Origin: Endomicrobiia bacterium | GTDB lineage: Bacteria > Elusimicrobiota > Endomicrobiia > Endomicrobiales > Endomicrobiaceae | Assembly (NCBI GenBank): GCA_025998475.1 | Contig: BNVZ01000011.1 | Span: 1-16,000 of the forward strand | Direction: 5' to 3' | Length of the DNA stretch: 16,000 nucleotides | Part shown: in pieces, positions 1 to 6,658 of the stretch | Numbering within the stretch: position 1 is the first letter of the stretch | How the letters are laid out: each line of letters begins with the position of its first letter | Notes under the pieces: generated by a model | The model's database searches: none | Seen by the model: the letters and a program-made list of their open reading frames with translations, nothing else | What the model was told of the DNA's origin: nothing | Program-made: the position numbers and the translations under genes

Positions 1-667
1 TTACTGCTACTTCTACTTCTAGCGCTTTGTTTATCAATACCTATTCCCATCTAGTATATTCCCCACTACTCATTAATGCTTCTTGTACATACTCTATGTC
101 TATATCCACAACTTTTGCTGACATTGTAGCTGTCTCTTGTGACAATATGTTCGAATACTCTATATGCCCTATATCCACAACTTTTGCTGACATTGTAACT
201 GTCTCCTACGATAATTATGTCCTAATACCCTATGTCTATATCCACAACTTTTGCTGACATTGTCTCCTACGATAATATGTCCGAATGCCCTATCGTCCTA
301 TAGCACAACTTTTGCTGACATTGTAACTCTCTCTTGTGATAATATGTCCGAATGCCCTATCGTCCTACACACAGCTTTCACTGACATTGTAACTGTCTCT
401 TGTGACAATATGTTCGGGTATTGCCCTAAAGTACTCAAAACATCATCTTTACAATATTCTCTGTACTCAATTTTCTCTTTGCTCACCTACTTGCCCTATC
501 TTTTCTTACTCCTTGCTATCCTTACTGTTTTGTCAAATGTCCCTTTCTTTACTCCCATTAATCGCCTAATCCCATTCCACCCGACCCGCATGCTTTCTTT
601 TTCTGTTTCATAGTACTTCTATTATGCCTTTATGTGTTAGTTATTATATATAGGGGGGGTCTATTGA
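1..667 (-). pseudogene. Truncated, degenerate IS5-family transposase
   Basis: This is the right-hand part of an insertion sequence whose left part lies outside the window. It aligns along its length with 2806-3268, a complete copy of the same element. On the minus strand the debris still reads like the N-terminal part of an IS5-family transposase: a start with MKQ at about 612, then a GVKKG-type segment, then helix-turn-helix sequence resembling SYNVSES..YRTI. Frameshifts and stops break every frame. The HTH segment is present about five times (107-432, separate entry). The right end near 640-667 is a decayed version of the inverted terminal repeat: TTAGTTATTA, then a G tract and GGTCTA. The short plus-strand reading frames with the repeated peptide TTFADIV are shadows of these repeats. 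Family assignment rests on motif recognition and on the better preserved second copy. Confidence 0.75.
107..432. repeat. Five tandem 61-69 bp units in transposase HTH region
   Basis: Units begin at 107, 176, 243, 304 and 370, each opening with CACAACTTTTGCTGACATTG or, in the last unit, CACAGCTTTCACTGACATTG. Spacings are 69, 67, 61 and 66 bp. Units 2 and 3 carry a diverged CCTACGATAA core, and unit 3 has lost a few bases. Read on the minus strand, a unit corresponds to about 22-23 residues of the transposase HTH (core SYNVSxSxAYR). Two of the four spacings are not multiples of three, so the array is out of frame as a whole. There are no unrelated spacers, so this is not a CRISPR array. Confidence 0.9.
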
Positions 668-898
668 TATAAGGATTTTTTATGTTTTTAGCACCGAAAT
701 CAGAACAATGCCTAAGGTTGGGGATGAAGTTAGCCATGCATCATTTTTTCTGAGAGGGAAATAATAGAATGGGTTTTTAGAGAAACCCAAAACGATACAT
801 AGAAGTATCAAGGGAAAAATTATATGGGGCAGATTTTAAAGCAAGATCTGTGTTCTTACAAATGCCCCCGCAGGAAAATTACTTATGAACAGTTTGTA
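668..898. other. Gene-free stretch with two small hairpins
   Basis: No gene with a ribosome-binding site and sustained frame is visible. Two adjacent short inverted repeats occur: GGGTTT/AAACCC (771-776 and 783-788) and GATAC/GTATC (794-798 and 805-809). Neither is followed by a T run on the plus strand, so I do not call them terminators. Positions about 675-711 resemble part of the dispersed repeat at 8009-8121 (separate entry). The segment lies between the decayed IS end near 667 and the perfect IS end at 899-910. Confidence 0.6.
675..711 (+). repeat. Dispersed decayed repeat, copy C (3' part)
   Basis: About 36 bases align with 8085-8121, for example ACCGAAATCAGAA against ACCAAAATCGGAA, at roughly 80% identity by eye, with mostly transition differences. 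The copy begins just after the decayed right end of the truncated IS. No function recognised; it may be a gene fragment. Confidence 0.5.
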
Positions 899-910
899 AA
901 GAGGTCTAAT
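899..910. repeat. Perfect IS end (right terminal repeat)
   Basis: AAGAGGTCTAAT is identical to the right ends of the elements at 3257-3268 and 6889-6900, and is the exact reverse complement of ATTAGACCTCTT at 2265-2276. It stands 25 bp beyond the stop codon of the HD gene. Because a decayed right end already lies near 667, this is a second right end, perhaps from an older or nested copy. Confidence 0.8.
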
Positions 911-934
911 ACTATTTTTCTAGATATTATTTTG

Positions 935-2113
935 TTAACAGAAATAATCAAACAATTGTTTAAAATCTAACTTATTCTTTCGAATTCCAGTATATTTATC
1001 ATAAAGTTTTTGCTTAGATTTAATTAGTACTGGAGATTTTATACCGTATTCCAACGCCATCGAAACTTCAATATATGCGCACAATTTATCGCATATTTCA
1101 GTTAAAGTTCCATCAACAGCATTATATTTATTATCGTCAAAACATGCTGCGTTGTCAACTCTTTTTACGCTATTGTTTTCAATAATTTTATCTGAAAATT
1201 CATCTTCTATAAAATATTGCATTTCCGAATGCCAACCAGGCGGAATTAAAGGGAGGATTTTTTCATCAACTTGTTTCTTTTCGTATTGTTTTATGATATC
1301 TTCCAATCCCGATATTGATGATTTTACAGGTGACACTATATCTTTTGTAAGAATCTCGGGAATATCGTGAAATAACGAAGAATAAAAATTATTATACCTT
1401 CTCTTTTCTGAAGCATTCATTTCCACTGACAGTATATATGAAAAGAACGCTACTATAAGCATATGACCCAACACACTTGTCTTTGGTATTCTAAAAGCCT
1501 GCGCCCATCTTTGTTGAAACCGCAGCTGACCGCACAAATCTAAAAATCCATAATATTTTCTGTTTATTACTAATTTTCTTATACCTGATAAATCATCAAA
1601 AACAGCAATACTTTCTTCTATTTCCTGTTTTGTTTTTTCTATACCATAAATCATCGAATTCCACGGATAGATTATAGTGAATTCCCATTTCGTTGATAGA
1701 CAATGAGCTGCGCTTAAAATTCTTTTTTCGTGTAAGGCATAATCTGTATCCAAAAGATATCTGTAACACCTCTTACCAAAATCTCCATTTAAAGCCGATA
1801 GATCATTATTTAAGTTTTCTATTACCCATTTGTTTAATTCTTTTTCTTTTTTTGACATTATTTCACGGAAAATTTCAGGTTTTAAATCTGTAAGCATTAT
1901 TCTCTGAAAAAATTCGAAAATTCCACCTTCAATAAGTTTTGTCCAATCGACCGGTTTACCATCTTCTTCTTCAAATTTTGCAACTATGTAAGCAATTATC
2001 ATTTTATGGGCTTGCTTATCGAGCTCAAAGAAATCAAACGGACGTATATGATCATTCCATCTTAAAATATTTGCAGCAGAAAAAATTCTTAAAATTAAAT
2101 CTTTTGTTATCAT
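935..2113 (-). CDS. HD-domain (YfbR-like) phosphohydrolase family protein
   Basis: A 392-residue soluble protein. Residues about 210-330 look like an HD_3-type metal-dependent phosphohydrolase domain: H217 in LGHM, the HD pair at 249-250 in LFHDIPEILTKDIVSP, and several later aspartates. The family includes 5'-deoxynucleotidases (YfbR), so a nucleotide phosphohydrolase role is plausible, but the substrate cannot be read from the sequence. Residues about 30-85 contain a weaker HD-like motif pattern (LDKQAHKMI, then EFFQRIMLTD), suggesting a duplicated fold whose first copy lacks the HD pair. The ATG start is preceded by AGAGG at suitable spacing. The gene stands alone, flanked on both sides by IS5-family sequence, and its frame is intact although its surroundings are decayed. 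This fits either recent import or selection to keep it. HD family fairly sure; exact function unsure. Confidence 0.8.
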   Translation of the reverse strand: MITKDLILRIFSAANILRWNDHIRPFDFFELDKQAHKMIIAYIVAKFEEEDGKPVDWTKLIEGGIFEFFQRIMLTDLKPEIFREIMSKKEKELNKWVIENLNNDLSALNGDFGKRCYRYLLDTDYALHEKRILSAAHCLSTKWEFTIIYPWNSMIYGIEKTKQEIEESIAVFDDLSGIRKLVINRKYYGFLDLCGQLRFQQRWAQAFRIPKTSVLGHMLIVAFFSYILSVEMNASEKRRYNNFYSSLFHDIPEILTKDIVSPVKSSISGLEDIIKQYEKKQVDEKILPLIPPGWHSEMQYFIEDEFSDKIIENNSVKRVDNAACFDDNKYNAVDGTLTEICDKLCAYIEVSMALEYGIKSPVLIKSKQKLYDKYTGIRKNKLDFKQLFDYFC

Positions 2114-2123
2114 TAAACCTCTT
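2112..2123 (-). promoter_or_regulatory. RBS of the HD gene, one base from an IS end
   Basis: On the minus strand AAGAGGTTTAAT leads straight into the ATG of the HD gene and supplies its Shine-Dalgarno core AGAGG. It differs from the IS end AAGAGGTCTAAT at one position of twelve. Origin from an IS end is inference; coincidence is possible because the Shine-Dalgarno core itself is purine-rich. Confidence 0.5.
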
Positions 2124-2659
2124 TTTCAAACATACGGTTTTAAAATTATATATTCCAGTTATCAAATTAAATCTCAAAATCAAAGCGTTTTTTCTATTAA
2201 GACGTGTTCCCAAACAAAGAATTTTGCTTAAAAGCTTATTTTTAGGTACTTAAGTTAATGCTTTATTAGACCTCTTGCAAAACTTAAGTATTAAATTTTA
2301 GAATTACAAATACCTGAAACCCTGAGTTAAATCGCAGTCCAAAGCGTCTTCTGCTATTACTTATCTATTCTTTAGACTATTTTGAACCTTTTAACAAATA
2401 CTTTAATGTTTTCTACTATAATCATCTGATAAATCTTTCTATTTAACTCTTTATCTTCTTTTGTCAGTGGGTGTTTCTTTGATCTCTTTTTTTAAAACCA
2501 GTGTGTTTGTATGTATTTTGCCTAAGGCCTACTAAACTGTATCTGCCATGTATCTTATTGTCTTTCTTTGCATAAATACATGCCTACTAAAATAAACTAA
2601 AATCGTGCTCCTTGCCCTATCAATCGCTGTGCATATTACTTGCTTGCCTTTAATTTAAC

Positions 2660-2761
2660 TACTACCAACGGTTATTGTATGTCTATTATTCTTTTCGCTA
2701 AACCACTTTTAATACTACCAACGGTTATTGTATGTCTATTATTCTTTTCGCTAAACCACTT
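2660..2761. repeat. Perfect 49-bp tandem duplication, period 53
   Basis: Positions 2660-2708 and 2713-2761 are identical over 49 bases, beginning TACTACCAACGG and ending CTAAACCACTT, separated by four bases. The segment encodes, on the minus strand, the KWFSEKNNRHTI motif of the transposase. A period of 53 shifts the frame. Absence of any difference between copies points to a recent event. Confidence 0.95.
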
Positions 2762-2908
2762 CGCTGTTTTTTTTAGGTCTTTGTGTCAATCTCTAGCATA
2801 ATCACTGCTACTTTTACTTCTAGCGCTTTGTTTATCAATACCTATTCCCATCTAGCATATTCCCCACTATTATTAATACTTCTTCTACGTGCTTTATCGT
2901 CCTATATG

Positions 2909-3046
2909 CACAACTTTTGCTGACATTGTAACTGTCTCTTGTGACAATATGTCCGAATACTCTACATGCCCTATACGCACAGCTTTCACTGACATTGTAA
3001 CTGTTTCTTGTGACAATATGTTCGGGTATTGCCCTAAAGTATTCAA
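2909..3046. repeat. Two tandem 69-bp units in transposase HTH region
   Basis: Units start at 2909 (CACAACTTTTGCTGAC) and 2978 (CACAGCTTTCACTGAC). The period of 69 bp is exactly 23 codons, so the minus-strand frame is kept and two HTH copies are read in succession (SYNVSESCAYR, then SYNVSKSCAYR). They correspond to the units of the five-fold array at 107-432; the outermost unit of each array is the CACAGCTTTCACTG type. Confidence 0.9.
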
Positions 3047-3274
3047 ACATCATCTTTACCATCTTCTCTATACTCAATTTTCTCTTTGCTCCTCCTGCCT
3101 TCCTCCTTTTCTTTTCTTACTCCTTGCTATCCTCACTGTTTTGTCAAACGTCCCTTTCTTTACTCCCATTAATCGCCTAAACCCATTCCACCCGACCCGC
3201 ATGCTTTCTTTTTCTGTTTCATAGTACTTCTATTGTACTTTTATATGTTAGTTATTAAGAGGTCTAATATAAAA

Positions 3275-3350
3275 TTTCAAAAACGTGCCAGAAATACAAA
3301 AAACAGGAATTATCACGGGTAAATAAAGAAAATTTTTAATTCCATAAACA
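3275..3350 (-). repeat. Dispersed decayed repeat, copy B (5' part)
   Basis: On the minus strand this reads GGAATTAAAAATT, then CCGTGATAATTCCTG, then TTTTTTGTATTT. It aligns with 8009-8072 on the plus strand at about 75-80% identity by eye, including a 13-base identical block. The copy runs into the right end of the IS at 3268 and stops there, so it looks interrupted by the IS. No coding function recognised. Confidence 0.65.
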
Positions 3351-3401
3351 ATTAGAGGCCAATGCTGCTGTGTAGGGAGGGGTTGCCTTTTTTCATGATA
3401 A

Positions 3402-4274
3402 TTACCTTATAATTGACACAAAATCTGTTTCCGAAACAACTTTTTGTCCCGCATCAGACAAGGCATAATCAATAAATGTTTTCACGATACCTTTTGGGGA
3501 ACCATTTGTGTAAAGATACAACGGTCGCCAAATAGGATATTCTTTGTTCCTTACATTTTCAGGAGTAGGATAGATATATTCACTTTTTTCACTTTTAGCT
3601 ATAGAAATGGCTTTCACTTTATTATTTACAAATCCCATGCTTACGTATCCTAAAGCATTAGGATTTTGACAAATTTCATCATATATGGCCCGCGAAGAAG
3701 ACAGCATAAGAGAATGTTCAGAAAATTCATTCTTAGAAATTTTATCGTTATTTATTAAAACACACTCTTTAAAAAACGTATGTGTGCCGGAATTGCTTTC
3801 TCTTGAAAGAATTACTATCTTTCCATCATTTCCACCTATTTCTTTCCAGTTTGTAATTTTTGCTGTAAAAATATCGCACAACTGTCCCATTGTTAACCCA
3901 TTAACGGGATTGTTTTTATTAACAAGCACTGCTAGCCCATCAAGACCAACCTTAGATCCAACAAGATCTATGTTTTTACTTTTTGCCAAAAGCCTCTCTT
4001 TTTCTTCTATTTCGCGAGAAGATATCGCTATACCGCATGTTCCGTTTATTAGAGATGCAAAACCCGCACCGGATCCTCCGCCTGTAACACTTATGTTATA
4101 GGTTGGATACTTCTTCGCAAAGTCTTCCGCCCAGACTTGAATAAGATTTACAATCGTCTCCGAGCCTTTTACTTGTATAGATTCGCCAGCGCTTTGAGTA
4201 CTCGAACAAGTGTGAAAAACCACAGCTAGCGCCCCACAAAATATAAACAATAACACTATAAGTATTTTTTTCAT
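3402..4274 (-). CDS. pstS: PstS-like phosphate ABC transporter substrate-binding protein
   Basis: A 290-residue exported periplasmic binding protein that should capture phosphate for a Pst ABC importer. The N-terminus, MKKILIVLLFIFCGALAVVF, is a signal peptide; a cysteine follows soon after (HTCSS) but it lacks a clean lipobox. Family motifs follow: the VKGSETI segment, the phosphate-loop motif TGGGSGAGFASL, the ISSRE segment, SRESNSGTHTFF (the second phosphate-contact motif, usually R.SGSGT), and ALGYVSMG. I chose ATG 4274 rather than the in-frame GTG at 4283 because it sits in a TAATG junction with the guaA stop. The pstC, pstA and pstB genes are absent from the window, so the gene is an orphan placed behind guaA, probably co-transcribed and translationally coupled with it. 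No Pho box was recognised. Confidence 0.88.
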   Translation of the reverse strand: MKKILIVLLFIFCGALAVVFHTCSSTQSAGESIQVKGSETIVNLIQVWAEDFAKKYPTYNISVTGGGSGAGFASLINGTCGIAISSREIEEKERLLAKSKNIDLVGSKVGLDGLAVLVNKNNPVNGLTMGQLCDIFTAKITNWKEIGGNDGKIVILSRESNSGTHTFFKECVLINNDKISKNEFSEHSLMLSSSRAIYDEICQNPNALGYVSMGFVNNKVKAISIAKSEKSEYIYPTPENVRNKEYPIWRPLYLYTNGSPKGIVKTFIDYALSDAGQKVVSETDFVSIIR

Positions 4275-5803
4275 TATTCCCACTCAATAGTCGCAGGCGG
4301 TTTATTTGAAATATCATAAACCACTCTATTAACGCCCTTAACTTCATTGATAATGCGGGATGATATTTTGCCAAGCAACTCGTAAGGAAGCTTTACCCAA
4401 TCTGCAGTCATTGCATCTTCGGAATTCACAGCTCTTATTGCGATTACATATTCATAGGTTCTTGCATCACCCATGACGCCTACAGTTTTGACAGGCAGTA
4501 TTACAGCAAAAGACTGCCATATTTTTTCATATAAACTAGCTTTTCTTATTTCTTCTGTCACTATATTATCAGCCTTTTTTAAAATATCCAATTTCTCTTT
4601 TGTTATCTCTCCTAGTGTTCTTACAGCAAGTCCGGGGCCCGGAAAAGGCTGTCTGTCTATGATTTCTGCAGGAATTTTTAGCTCTCTTCCTAAAGATCTA
4701 ACTTCGTCTTTAAACAAAAACTTTAAAGGTTCAACTAATTTCATCTTCATTTTTTTTGGAAGTCCGCCAACATTATGATGGCTCTTGATAGGCGCTTTCG
4801 AACCCTTTATTGAAACACTCTCTATGATATCTGGATATATGGTGCCCTGCAGCAGAAAATCTAATCCTTTTAATTTTTTCGATTCCTTATCAAAAACCTC
4901 TATAAAGGTGTGTCCTATGATTTTCCTTTTCTGTTCTGGATCTGTTATGCCTTTAAGCTTTGACAAAAATACTTTTTTTGCGTCAACCATAATAAAATTT
5001 TTACCAAAAATTTTACCAAACACTTTACAAGCTCTTTCTGTTTCGCCAAGTTTTTGCAAACCATGATCAACATAAACGCATACCAGCTGCTTACCTATTG
5101 CCTTATGAAGCATTATAGCCGCAACGGAAGAATCAACGCCACCTGAAAGCGCGCATAAAACTTTACTTTTTCCGACTTGTTCCTGAATTCTTTTAATCTC
5201 ATCCACTATATAAGACTTCATTGTCCAATCACGCTTTGAATCACAGATTTCAAATATAAAATTTTGGATAATTTTTTTACCATTAACAGAATGTTTTACT
5301 TCCGGATGAAATTGAACGCCGTATACATTCTTTGCCGCATTTTCTATAGCTGCATAAGGTGAGTTGTCCGATTTTGCGATAATCTTAAAGCCTTTTGGCA
5401 TTTTTGCAAGCTTATCGCCGTGACTCATCCAAAGAGTTTCTTTTGAATTAATGCCGGCAAACAAAGAACAGCCGAGCTCTACGCTAACGTTTGCAAGACC
5501 AAACTCCCTGTTTCTTGACGGAGCAACTTTTCCACCCATATGTTTTGCTATAAGCTGCATGCCATAACATATACCCAAAATAGGAACACCAAGTTCCCAT
5601 ATTTTACGATCAGGCCAAGGAGCTTTTTTTGAGTAAACGCTGTCATAACCACCTGAAAGAATTATACCTTTCAAATTTTGTAAACCAGCTAAAGAACATA
5701 TAGACTTATTGCCGGGATATATTTCACAATATACATTCTCCTCCCTTATACGTCTTGCAATCAACTGAGTATACTGCGAACCAAAATCTAATATTAAAAT
5801 CAT
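4274..5803 (-). CDS. guaA: GMP synthase (glutamine-hydrolysing)
   Basis: The 509-residue two-domain enzyme converts XMP to GMP with ATP and glutamine, in the cytoplasm, as the last step of guanine nucleotide synthesis. The class I glutamine amidotransferase domain (about 1-190) opens with ILDFGSQYTQLIARRIRE, has the nucleophile C79 in GICYGMQL, and has H166 and E168 in GVQFHPEV. The ATP pyrophosphatase domain begins about 195 with the P-loop SGGVDSS (220-226). The C-terminal dimerisation domain carries RQPFPGPGLAVR and ends with the family-typical KPPATIEWE. Length and all key residues are normal. The ATG is preceded by AAAGGAAA on the minus strand. The stop TAA overlaps the pstS-like ATG by one base. 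The upstream 5804-6025 stretch holds no gene that I can support. Confidence 0.98.
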   Translation of the reverse strand: MILILDFGSQYTQLIARRIREENVYCEIYPGNKSICSLAGLQNLKGIILSGGYDSVYSKKAPWPDRKIWELGVPILGICYGMQLIAKHMGGKVAPSRNREFGLANVSVELGCSLFAGINSKETLWMSHGDKLAKMPKGFKIIAKSDNSPYAAIENAAKNVYGVQFHPEVKHSVNGKKIIQNFIFEICDSKRDWTMKSYIVDEIKRIQEQVGKSKVLCALSGGVDSSVAAIMLHKAIGKQLVCVYVDHGLQKLGETERACKVFGKIFGKNFIMVDAKKVFLSKLKGITDPEQKRKIIGHTFIEVFDKESKKLKGLDFLLQGTIYPDIIESVSIKGSKAPIKSHHNVGGLPKKMKMKLVEPLKFLFKDEVRSLGRELKIPAEIIDRQPFPGPGLAVRTLGEITKEKLDILKKADNIVTEEIRKASLYEKIWQSFAVILPVKTVGVMGDARTYEYVIAIRAVNSEDAMTADWVKLPYELLGKISSRIINEVKGVNRVVYDISNKPPATIEWE

Positions 5804-6025
5804 TTTGTTTCCTTTGTTGTTATCTTTTTATGATGCTAATTTTACAGATATTCAACCATTTTCTTACCCCTTTTTCTTCTTTCGTAAGACTTTCAAACAC
5901 TTTAAAAACCATTTCATTTTTTCATTTTCTTCTTTCTCCTATTTTTAACTTCACTTAAGAATTATTTACAAAGCCTACCATTACCTGCTTGTTTATATAA
6001 TGCTTAAAATATCTGGCTGACTATT

Positions 6026-6226
6026 TCATATGCTTAAATCCTTGTTTTTGCTTTGCGCCTTTAATCTTGCGTAAGCGCTTTGCTTTGCTAGTAAGCTTAA
6101 ATGCTTTGCTTTTAGTTTCTGCCACGCTTTCTTTTCTATCGCAAGTTCTTCTTTGTGCTTTTCTACTTCTTGTTTGTCATTGTCTGATTTTATCTGCGCA
6201 GCTGTTGCTTGTTTAAAGTCTTTCAC
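6026..6226 (-). CDS. Small lysine-rich coiled-coil protein, unknown function
   Basis: A 66-residue protein, highly charged, rich in Lys, Ala and Gln, with no membrane segment. Residues about 15-60 (EVEKHKEELAIEKKAWQKLK, then AKHLSLLAKQ) have the heptad-like spacing of a coiled coil. The start is GTG, chosen because AGAGGT lies at ideal spacing just upstream. The stop is TGA. It is preceded, after two adjacent TAA stops, by a 14-residue ORF with its own ribosome-binding site, and further upstream by an AT-rich palindrome cluster containing a TATAAT. I do not recognise the family; a structural or nucleic-acid-associated helper, or a remnant of a larger protein, are all possible. The good ribosome-binding site and intact frame favour a real gene. 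Confidence 0.55.
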   Translation of the reverse strand: MKDFKQATAAQIKSDNDKQEVEKHKEELAIEKKAWQKLKAKHLSLLAKQSAYARLKAQSKNKDLSI

Positions 6227-6229
6227 TTA

Positions 6230-6274
6230 TTACCTCTTTGTTTCTAACATTAGCACCGTTTCTAGCTCCAACAT
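6230..6274 (-). CDS. 14-residue leader ORF
   Basis: ATG at 6274 is preceded by AGGAG at good spacing and opens a short frame, MLELETVLMLETKR, ending in TAA. A second TAA follows at once, and then the GTG of the coiled-coil gene; the Shine-Dalgarno of that gene (AGAGG) lies inside the last codons of this ORF. This arrangement would couple translation of the two. It could be a leader peptide, the remnant of a longer N-terminus, or chance. Confidence 0.3.
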   Translation of the reverse strand: MLELETVLMLETKR

Positions 6275-6323
6275 TCTGCTCTCCTGATATACTGCACATT
6301 TTAATCACATAGTACGTAATTAA

Positions 6324-6428
6324 ATCATCCTAATGTATTACTAATACATTTTAATCGTATGATATGTATTATATCATCCTAATGTATTATCAAATATATT
6401 TTATCAAATCATGCAAATTATAATTTGC
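6324..6428. repeat. AT-rich palindrome cluster
   Basis: Within about 105 bases there are: a 19-bp interrupted palindrome, AATGTATTA-C-TAATACATT (6332-6350); a direct repeat ATCATCCTAATGTATTA at 6324-6340 and 6373-6389; ATGTATT (6364-6370), which can pair with AATACAT inside the first palindrome; TGATAT/ATATCA flanking GTATT; and a perfect 16-bp palindrome GCAAATTATAATTTGC (6413-6428). On the minus strand the cluster includes GATATAATAC, a candidate -10 for the ORFs at 6274-6026. It could be an operator, promoter region or recombination substrate. Confidence 0.7.
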
Positions 6429-6658
6429 AAGGGTAAAACTCGGGCATCTAAGAGCAAAAGTAATTTTCCTACGACCTAATACCTTGGATTGCCATGGACT
6501 TTAAGTAAAATGAAAAGTAAATGAAAATGTGTGTGATATTTTACAAAACAGATAAAATTTTAATGTTAGCCCATTGCCTTTGTTTGACAAAAGTCCAATA
6601 TGTTGTGAGATTGGATTGATTTGTTCCCAAAAGTTGATATTTAGTAGTAAATTACTAC
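6429..6658. other. Gene-free stretch
   Basis: No supported gene. It contains the 35-bp motif shared with the rRNA promoter region (6578-6612, separate entry) and, right against the mini-IS, a palindrome GTAGTAA-A-TTACTAC (6644-6658). Confidence 0.6.
6578..6612 (+). repeat. 35-bp motif shared with the rrn upstream region (copy 1)
   Basis: The first 20 bases, CTTTGTTTGACAAAAGTCCA, are identical to 12366-12385. The next 15 (ATATGTTGTGAGATT) match AATACGTTACGAGATT there with one inserted base and two substitutions. It contains TTGACA but no good -10 at 16-18 bp, so it is probably not a plain promoter. Confidence 0.75.

Larger units (their letters stand above)
2284..3222 (-). pseudogene. Degenerate IS5-family transposase
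   Basis: Reading the minus strand and switching frames gives the whole order of an IS5-family DDE transposase. N-terminal: RRLMGVKKGTFDKTV, then a basic stretch, then LSIEKMVKMMFEYFR. Next comes the helix-turn-helix, HIVTRDSYNVSKSCAYRTIK, followed by VEEVL. Then follow a degraded first catalytic-Asp region, KWFSEKNNRHTI (compare the family's KWYSGKKKRHT), and VICTAIDR (compare IICTAFGKG). The C-terminus is RRRFGLRFN, a very typical IS5-family ending, with the final stop at 2284. Several in-frame stops and at least one frameshifting duplication make it non-functional. The longest surviving open piece, about 3077-2835, spans two HTH units. The IS5 assignment is from family knowledge; I cannot give a subgroup. 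Confidence 0.85.
2265..3268. mobile_element. IS5-family insertion sequence, inactive
   Basis: The element is about 1 kb and bounded by 12-bp perfect inverted repeats, ATTAGACCTCTT (2265-2276) and AAGAGGTCTAAT (3257-3268). The left end continues GCAAAACTTA, a style of end seen in IS5-family elements. One transposase reading occupies nearly all of it on the minus strand and is broken throughout. I see no convincing direct target duplication outside the ends. A truncated copy in the same orientation occupies the first ~667 bases, and an internally deleted copy lies at 6659-6900. Internal duplications at 2660-2761 and 2909-3046 distinguish it from a normal element. Confidence 0.85.

Noticed and set aside
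103..250. DnaA-box-like ATATCCACA occurring several times
   Set aside because: It falls at the unit border of the transposase repeat, one base off the consensus, and its recurrence is explained by the tandem duplication.
107..432. CRISPR-like array
   Set aside because: Units follow one another without unrelated spacers, vary in length and sequence, and encode transposase sequence.
27..613. Plus-strand reading frames with a repeated TTFADIV / TVSCDNM peptide that look like a repeat protein
   Set aside because: They are the antisense reading of the transposase HTH units; frames lack ribosome-binding sites and the same array is out of frame in places.
771..809. Two hairpins as a transcription terminator for the HD gene
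   Set aside because: Stems are only 5-6 bp and no T run follows on either strand in the right place; they also lie beyond an IS end more than 120 bp downstream of the gene.
4096..5066. Several 90-100 residue frames within guaA and the pstS-like gene
   Set aside because: They are shadows of strongly supported genes in other frames.
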